Source of the DNA: Clostridium sp. | GTDB taxonomy: Bacteria > Bacillota > Clostridia > Oscillospirales > Acutalibacteraceae | Assembly: GCA_031272895.1 (NCBI GenBank) | Contig: JAISSW010000002.1 | Location: 1 to 64,000, forward strand | Reading direction: 5' to 3' | Length of the DNA: 64,000 nt | Shown here: positions 59,651-64,000 of the stretch, one piece after another | Layout of the letters: every line of letters begins with the position of its first letter | Numbering within the stretch: position 1 is the stretch's first letter | Notes under the pieces: model-generated | What the model saw: the letters and a program-made list of their open reading frames with translations, nothing else | Database searches by the model: none | What the model was told of the DNA's origin: nothing | Translations under genes and position numbers: made by a program

Positions 59651-61239
59651 GTGGCGTCCCCGTTGAGCGCGGCAAAAAGTGACTTGTTTGCCTTGTAGAG
59701 CTTTTTGAACACCTCAAAATTTTTGGCGTGAACCGCCGCGTTTTCCGCATTTGGGGTAAAGCTTTTAACGGCGGGAATAAGCGCCTTTGTAGCCTCTAAG
59801 TCGGGCAGCAGACCTAAGCCGACTGCCGCAACGGCGGCCGCGCCGACTGCCCCCGCGTTTTGCGGATTATCCACCGTTTCAACCACCTTGCCCGTAACAT
59901 CCGCAAGGATTTGGCAGGTTACGTCTGACAGTGCGCCGCCGCCCACAAAGCGCAGGCTCTCGGACGGGGCGACCTTTTTGGAGGATACCTCCAGGAACCA
60001 GCGCAGGTGATAGCAAACGCCCTCCACCACGGCGCGGATAAGCTGCGTCTTGCCCGTTGCAAGGCTGATATTGAAAAACATCCCGCGCGAATTCGGGTCC
60101 TCAAAGGGGCAGCGGTTGCCGTGCAGCCACGGAGTGAAGATAACCCCGCCGCTGCCCGCCGGTGTTGAGTCGATTATCTCAGAGAGGTATTCGTAAAGGC
60201 TGGTGTATTTTGACTCAAAGCCGTCCGCAACGTGCTGCTTTTGCAGGTATATGCCGATTTCGTCCAACGCAAGGTGGTCCTTAACCCACTCAAGGCACTT
60301 GCCGGCGGTTTCCAGCTCGCCAAAGTAATTATAAAGCCCGTTCTGCGCACCTACCACCGCCGCAATCATCGCGGAGGTGTCCACAATACTTTTTGTAACA
60401 ACCGTACTGACCCAGCCGCTTGTGCCGCTGTAAACATGGGTGTCGCCCTGCGCGCAGGCTCCCGCCCCCACGGGAATCAGGCTGGCGTCGCCGCCGCCGC
60501 CGAACACGGGAATCCCCGGCTCAAGTCCAAGCTCCTGAGCGGCTTGGGGCAGCAAGCCCCCCGCTTGCTGTGCCGATTCAATGATGGGCGGCAGGTGTTC
60601 TGGCTTTACCCCAAGCATTTTACAAACCGGCTCGCACCATTCGCCTTTGTGTATATCATATAACAGCGTAGCAAAGGCGCTGTCGCGGGTCATAACAAAC
60701 TCACCCGTCATTTTTGCAATCAGGGACTCCTTGACGTCAAGCCACTTTTTCGCCTTGGCAAAGCTCTGTGGCTCGTTCTCCTCCACCCATTTGTACTTCC
60801 AAACCGGGTCCTTGACGCTAACCGCCACCGCACCGGTATATTTAAGTGACTTCAGCAGGCGTGGCAGGTTAGCGCCCGCAACCTGCAATCCAAACGCCAT
60901 GCCGTCCTTAAGCTGCTTGCGGGCTCGCTGGTCCATGTAGCTCATGGGGTTGCGCACAGGCAGACCGTCCTCTCCGGCAAGGACAAGCCCCTGCATTTGG
61001 GAACAGAAGGAAATGCCGTCCACCTTGACGTTATTGTCCTGCATAACGCTGCGGGTGGTTTTAATCAGCGCTGCCCACCACTCGTCAAAGACCTGCTCCG
61101 CCCCGCCGTCGGCTTGGGTATAAAGCCCATAGCCCGCGGAGTCAAACGCCAGCAGGCGTATGGTGTCGTCCACGGCAAATAAACAGGTCTTAACGCCCGT
61201 TGTGCCTATATCGTAGGCAAGTATGTTGGCGGTTTTCAT
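59647..61239 (-). CDS. FGGY-family carbohydrate kinase, xylulokinase-like
   Basis: 530 residues. The ATP site starts YDIGTTGVKT; the sugar-site Asp lies in GGGGDAS, and the C-terminal ATPase half contains FVGGGALSD. Similarity is best to xylulokinases, which phosphorylate D-xylulose, but other pentose or polyol substrates are possible. No xylose isomerase or transporter gene is adjacent. It follows glgA by 24 bases and is likely co-transcribed with it. Confidence 0.88.
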   Translation of the reverse strand: MKTANILAYDIGTTGVKTCLFAVDDTIRLLAFDSAGYGLYTQADGGAEQVFDEWWAALIKTTRSVMQDNNVKVDGISFCSQMQGLVLAGEDGLPVRNPMSYMDQRARKQLKDGMAFGLQVAGANLPRLLKSLKYTGAVAVSVKDPVWKYKWVEENEPQSFAKAKKWLDVKESLIAKMTGEFVMTRDSAFATLLYDIHKGEWCEPVCKMLGVKPEHLPPIIESAQQAGGLLPQAAQELGLEPGIPVFGGGGDASLIPVGAGACAQGDTHVYSGTSGWVSTVVTKSIVDTSAMIAAVVGAQNGLYNYFGELETAGKCLEWVKDHLALDEIGIYLQKQHVADGFESKYTSLYEYLSEIIDSTPAGSGGVIFTPWLHGNRCPFEDPNSRGMFFNISLATGKTQLIRAVVEGVCYHLRWFLEVSSKKVAPSESLRFVGGGALSDVTCQILADVTGKVVETVDNPQNAGAVGAAAVAAVGLGLLPDLEATKALIPAVKSFTPNAENAAVHAKNFEVFKKLYKANKSLFAALNGDAT

Positions 61240-61263
61240 AATTCTGTTCCCCTTGCTTTTTTA

Positions 61264-62703
61264 TTATGCCTTGATTTTTTTATACAGCTCCAAATATTCC
61301 TCCGCGCTGGCGTTCCAGCTGAAGTCACAGCCCATGCCGCGCTCAACAAGCTCCTGCCACGCCGCCGGCTTGGCGTAAACACCAAGCGCCCGCTCCATGG
61401 CTCCAAGCATATCGTGGGCGTTATAGCTTAAGAAGTTAAAGCCGTTGCCCGCGTCCTCCTCCGGCGCGGGGTCATAGGCTGTTTCGCTTATCGTGTCCCG
61501 CAAGCCGCCAACGGCGCGGACAATCGGCACCGTGCCGTAGCGCAGGGCTATCATCTGTGAAAGCCCGCAGGGCTCGCTTTTTGACGGCATGAGGAACATA
61601 TCCGCCCCGGCATATACCCTGCGTGAAAGCGGACCGTTAAAGCCTAAAAACAGACCTAGCTTTTGCGGAAAGTCACGCTGCGCCTGACTGAAGAAGTCCT
61701 CGTATTCCTTTTCCCCGCTGCCGAGAACAACAAATTGCACATCGTTTGCGCGGAGGAAATCATAGAGTATTGGCTTGAGCAAATCCAAGCCCTTATGTCC
61801 CGTCAGGCGTGTGACCATTGCTATCACAGGGGTTCTTGCGCTGACCGGCAGGGAGAATTCCTCCTGTAAGGCAGCCTTGCACTGCGCCTTGCCCACCGGG
61901 TTATCCGCCGAATAGCTTGCCGCAATTGTTTTATCCTCCGCCGGGTTATAGCCCTGTGTGTCTATTCCGTTAAGTATGCCGCTTAGCTTCCACTCGCGCG
62001 CACGCAGCAGCGGGTCAAGCCCATGGCTGAACCACGGGTCAAGGATTTCCTGTGCATAGCTGGGGCTGACCGTCGTCACAGCGTCGGCGCACTCAATGCC
62101 GCCCTTAAGCAGGTTAATGTTGCCGCCAAACTCCAACAGAGCGGAGTCCTTTTGGTCAATGCCCACTATCTCGCCCAAAACCTCCTTGCCGTATTCGCCC
62201 TGGTATTGGATATTGTGTATTGTTAAAACCGTCTTAATCCCCTCGTAGCCGGGAGCGTTGGCGTAAAGGCAGGTATAATAAACAGGCGTGAGCGCCGTTT
62301 GCCAATCGTTTGCGTGGATAATATCCGGCATGAAGTCAACATAGGGCAAAATTTCCAGCGCCGCGCGGGAAAGGAAAGCAAAGCGCTCCGCGTCGTCATA
62401 GTAGCCGTAGGCACCGTGCCGCTTAAAATAATACTCGTTATCCAGCAGGTAATAGACTACGCCGTCCAGCTCCGCCTCGAATATCCCGCAGTATTGCCGC
62501 CGCCAAGCAACGGGGACCGTAATGCTTGTAACAAAGCTCATTTTTTCGCGCAGCTGCGGCGAAATATCCATATAAAGCGGCATGACCACACGGCAGGCCG
62601 CCCGTTTTTGGCGCAAGGCCTTCGGCAGGCTGCCGGCAACCTCCGCCAAGCCCCCCGTGGAAAAGAAAGGCTGCGCCTCCGGAGTAACAAACAGAATCTT
62701 CAT
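61264..62703 (-). CDS. glgA: Glycogen synthase (ADP-glucose type)
   Basis: 479 residues. The N-terminus MKILFVTPEAQPFFSTGGLAEVAGSLPKAL holds the nucleotide-binding KxGGL-type motif (here STGGL). HANDWQTALTPV, RLTGHKGLDLL and the C-terminal PSKSEPCGLSQMIALRYG are GT5 hallmarks. The lysine of the usual KTGGL motif is replaced by Ser in STGGL, a common variant in Gram-positive GlgA. It extends alpha-1,4-glucan from ADP-glucose. Its own promoter lies in the 57-base gap after glgD. Confidence 0.96.
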   Translation of the reverse strand: MKILFVTPEAQPFFSTGGLAEVAGSLPKALRQKRAACRVVMPLYMDISPQLREKMSFVTSITVPVAWRRQYCGIFEAELDGVVYYLLDNEYYFKRHGAYGYYDDAERFAFLSRAALEILPYVDFMPDIIHANDWQTALTPVYYTCLYANAPGYEGIKTVLTIHNIQYQGEYGKEVLGEIVGIDQKDSALLEFGGNINLLKGGIECADAVTTVSPSYAQEILDPWFSHGLDPLLRAREWKLSGILNGIDTQGYNPAEDKTIAASYSADNPVGKAQCKAALQEEFSLPVSARTPVIAMVTRLTGHKGLDLLKPILYDFLRANDVQFVVLGSGEKEYEDFFSQAQRDFPQKLGLFLGFNGPLSRRVYAGADMFLMPSKSEPCGLSQMIALRYGTVPIVRAVGGLRDTISETAYDPAPEEDAGNGFNFLSYNAHDMLGAMERALGVYAKPAAWQELVERGMGCDFSWNASAEEYLELYKKIKA

Positions 62704-62721
62704 TTCCTCACCTCACGGAAG

Positions 62722-62750
62722 ATTATACAGGATTTTACTAAATTTGGCAA
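62722..62750 (-). promoter_or_regulatory. Promoter of glgA
   Basis: On the minus strand TTGCCA (62745-62750), 17 bases, TATAAT (62722-62727), 19 bases before the glgA start. Confidence 0.78.
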
Positions 62751-62760
62751 GGGCACAGGC

Positions 62761-63882
62761 TCACACAGCCGCGCCCTTTGGGACGTAATACGGGCAGCTT
62801 GCCGCGCCGCTAAGCACCACGCCGGCGGAAACCGTGACGTGCTTATCCAAAATTACGCCGTCAAGCACCGCCCCCTCGCCGATTACGCTGTCCTGCATAA
62901 CAACGCTGTTGCGTATGCTTGCCCCACGGCCGACGCGCACCCCGCGGAACAACAGTGAGCTTTCCGCGTCGCCGTGCAGGCTGCAGCCGTCCGCAATAAG
63001 GCAGTTCCTTATGTTAATATCCAAGCCATAAACGCTTGGAGCCTCGTCGCGCACCTTGGTGTAAACGGGGCGCTGCGCCGGGAAGAGCAGCTTACGTTTT
63101 TCGCCGTCGAGCAGCGCCATGTTTGCGCTGTAATAGCTCTCAATCCCGTCAATTGCCGTAAGGAAATTTGGCAGCTGCCAAGCGTTGATGTATAAATCCC
63201 CCAGCCGCTGCTGGATTAGGGACCTCTCCACGCTTGCGGTTTGCGCGTCACTCACCCCGTCAAGGAACTCTACCAACAGGCTTTTTTTCATCAGCATAAT
63301 ATGCGGCGCCCAAAGGGCTGCGCCGCCGCAATCCCCATTGGTTACGGCGCAGGCTGTTACTCTCCCCTGCTCGTTGGTTTCCAGCAGCATTGTGTTTCCC
63401 AGCCTTGGCGGCGTACCGTTTATGGCAGCTATGGTTATATCCGCGCCGCTTTTGCAGTGGGCGGCAAGCATATCGTCAAAATCGGGGTTGCAGATAAGGT
63501 TGCCGTCCGCAAGCAGCACATACTCCTTTTCCGCCTCACGGATAAAGCCGACTATGCCCTTGAGCGCCTCCACCCTGTTGCGGTAAACCCCCGTGCTGTC
63601 CGTGGAGCTAAAGGGTGGCAGCATAAAAATCCCCTCGCGCTTGCGGGCTAAATCCCAAGGCTTGCCGTTGCCTATGTGGTCCATAAGGGAGCGGTAGTTG
63701 CTTTTTGTGGGCATAAGCACATGGCTCACGCCGGCATTGACCATTGCCGAAAGCAGAAAATCCACCACGCGGTAACGCCCGCCGAAGGGTATTGACCCCA
63801 TTGTGCGCAGGTTGCTCAGCTGCGGCACGCTGTATTCATAGCTGCTGGCATAAAGAATGCCGAGAATATTGTTCTTCCCCAT
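62761..63882 (-). CDS. glgD: Glucose-1-phosphate adenylyltransferase subunit GlgD
   Basis: 373 residues. A nucleotidyltransferase fold with SIPFGGRYRVVDF is followed by a C-terminal beta-helix. The N-terminal GxGxRL substrate loop of GlgC is replaced here (ASSYEYSVPQLSNLRTMGSIPF), as in GlgD, which acts mainly as a regulatory partner of GlgC. It lies 2 bases after the glgC stop, with AGGAGG overlapping the glgC end. Confidence 0.95.
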   Translation of the reverse strand: MGKNNILGILYASSYEYSVPQLSNLRTMGSIPFGGRYRVVDFLLSAMVNAGVSHVLMPTKSNYRSLMDHIGNGKPWDLARKREGIFMLPPFSSTDSTGVYRNRVEALKGIVGFIREAEKEYVLLADGNLICNPDFDDMLAAHCKSGADITIAAINGTPPRLGNTMLLETNEQGRVTACAVTNGDCGGAALWAPHIMLMKKSLLVEFLDGVSDAQTASVERSLIQQRLGDLYINAWQLPNFLTAIDGIESYYSANMALLDGEKRKLLFPAQRPVYTKVRDEAPSVYGLDINIRNCLIADGCSLHGDAESSLLFRGVRVGRGASIRNSVVMQDSVIGEGAVLDGVILDKHVTVSAGVVLSGAASCPYYVPKGAAV

Positions 63883-63884
63883 GC

Positions 63885-64000
63885 TTATGCCCTCCTGTCC
63901 TTATCCACCATTTCCTTAGGGGCAACCGACTGCCCCGCGGCAATTGTAACTCCCTTGCCAACAACGCAAACGCCCCAGGCGTCAAGCTGCCCTGCCTTGC
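63885..64000 (-). CDS. glgC: Glucose-1-phosphate adenylyltransferase GlgC (C-terminal fragment)
   Basis: Only the last 38 codons are present. They encode the final beta-helix turn (VCVVGKGVTIAAGQ) and a tail ending EMVDKDRRA, as in GlgC. Position directly upstream of glgD supports the call. GlgC makes ADP-glucose for GlgA. Confidence 0.85.
   Translation of the reverse strand, partial: KAGQLDAWGVCVVGKGVTIAAGQSVAPKEMVDKDRRA

Overview
The window looks like chromosome of a spore-forming, probably anaerobic member of the Clostridia, most likely the order Oscillospirales. This is inferred from gene content: spoVM and spoIIM, the Firmicutes-type glgC/glgD/glgA set, a flavodiiron FprA protein, IreB, a CD1247-type small protein and a B12-binding radical SAM/DUF2344 fusion. 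Base composition is GC-rich by eye, ribosome binding sites are strong and AGGAGG-like, and many sigma-A-type promoters have spacers of exactly 17 bases. No CRISPR array, insertion sequence or rRNA was seen. The genes cut by the edges are a maltose-acetyltransferase-like gene (left) and glgC (right).

Layout. 1-7.5 kb: acetyltransferase, tRNA-Leu(UAG), isochorismatase-fold hydrolase, a GH5 endoglycoceramidase-like hydrolase followed by an orphan ABC ATPase, ligA, and two related secreted proteins. 7.6-20.4 kb (minus strand): glycogen phosphorylase, then a purine cluster purE-purF-purM-purN-purH-[NYN RNase-like]-purD-lepA driven from a promoter upstream of purE. 20.5-29.8 kb (plus strand): LytTR response regulator, ABC ATPase with a 1183-residue coiled-coil FtsX permease, a membrane protein with a Pro/Gln-rich tail, and a radical SAM protein. 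29.8-38.6 kb (minus strand): lipoprotein with an upstream 51-codon ORF, rlmD, a membrane metallophosphoesterase, and the str cluster rpsL-rpsG-fusA-tuf. 38.8-46.6 kb (plus strand): beta-lactamase-fold hydrolase, YhhN protein, efp, CD1247-like protein, proA, unknown membrane protein, fprA, ROK glucokinase. Then glyQS (minus), glycolytic pgk-tpiA-gpmI, ireB and an unknown protein (plus), and an Rrf2 regulator (minus).

53-59.6 kb: a nucleotidyltransferase fused to an apparently inactivated phosphomannomutase domain, a small hydrophobic ORF, the 25-codon spoVM, spoIIM, a one-TM protein, an isolated phage terminase pair, rnhB and a four-Cys small protein. 59.6-64 kb (minus strand): FGGY kinase, glgA, glgD and the end of glgC.

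How the genes connect: glgC/D/A build glycogen and glgP degrades it; glucokinase and pgk-tpiA-gpmI belong to glycolysis; the pur genes supply IMP; rpsL/rpsG/fusA/tuf/lepA/efp/glyQS serve translation; SpoVM and SpoIIM serve endospore formation. The least-explained parts are the terminase pair beside sporulation genes, the NYN-LOTUS-like protein inside the purine cluster, the degenerate mutase fusion, and the short ORF under a near-consensus promoter at 30.5-30.8 kb.
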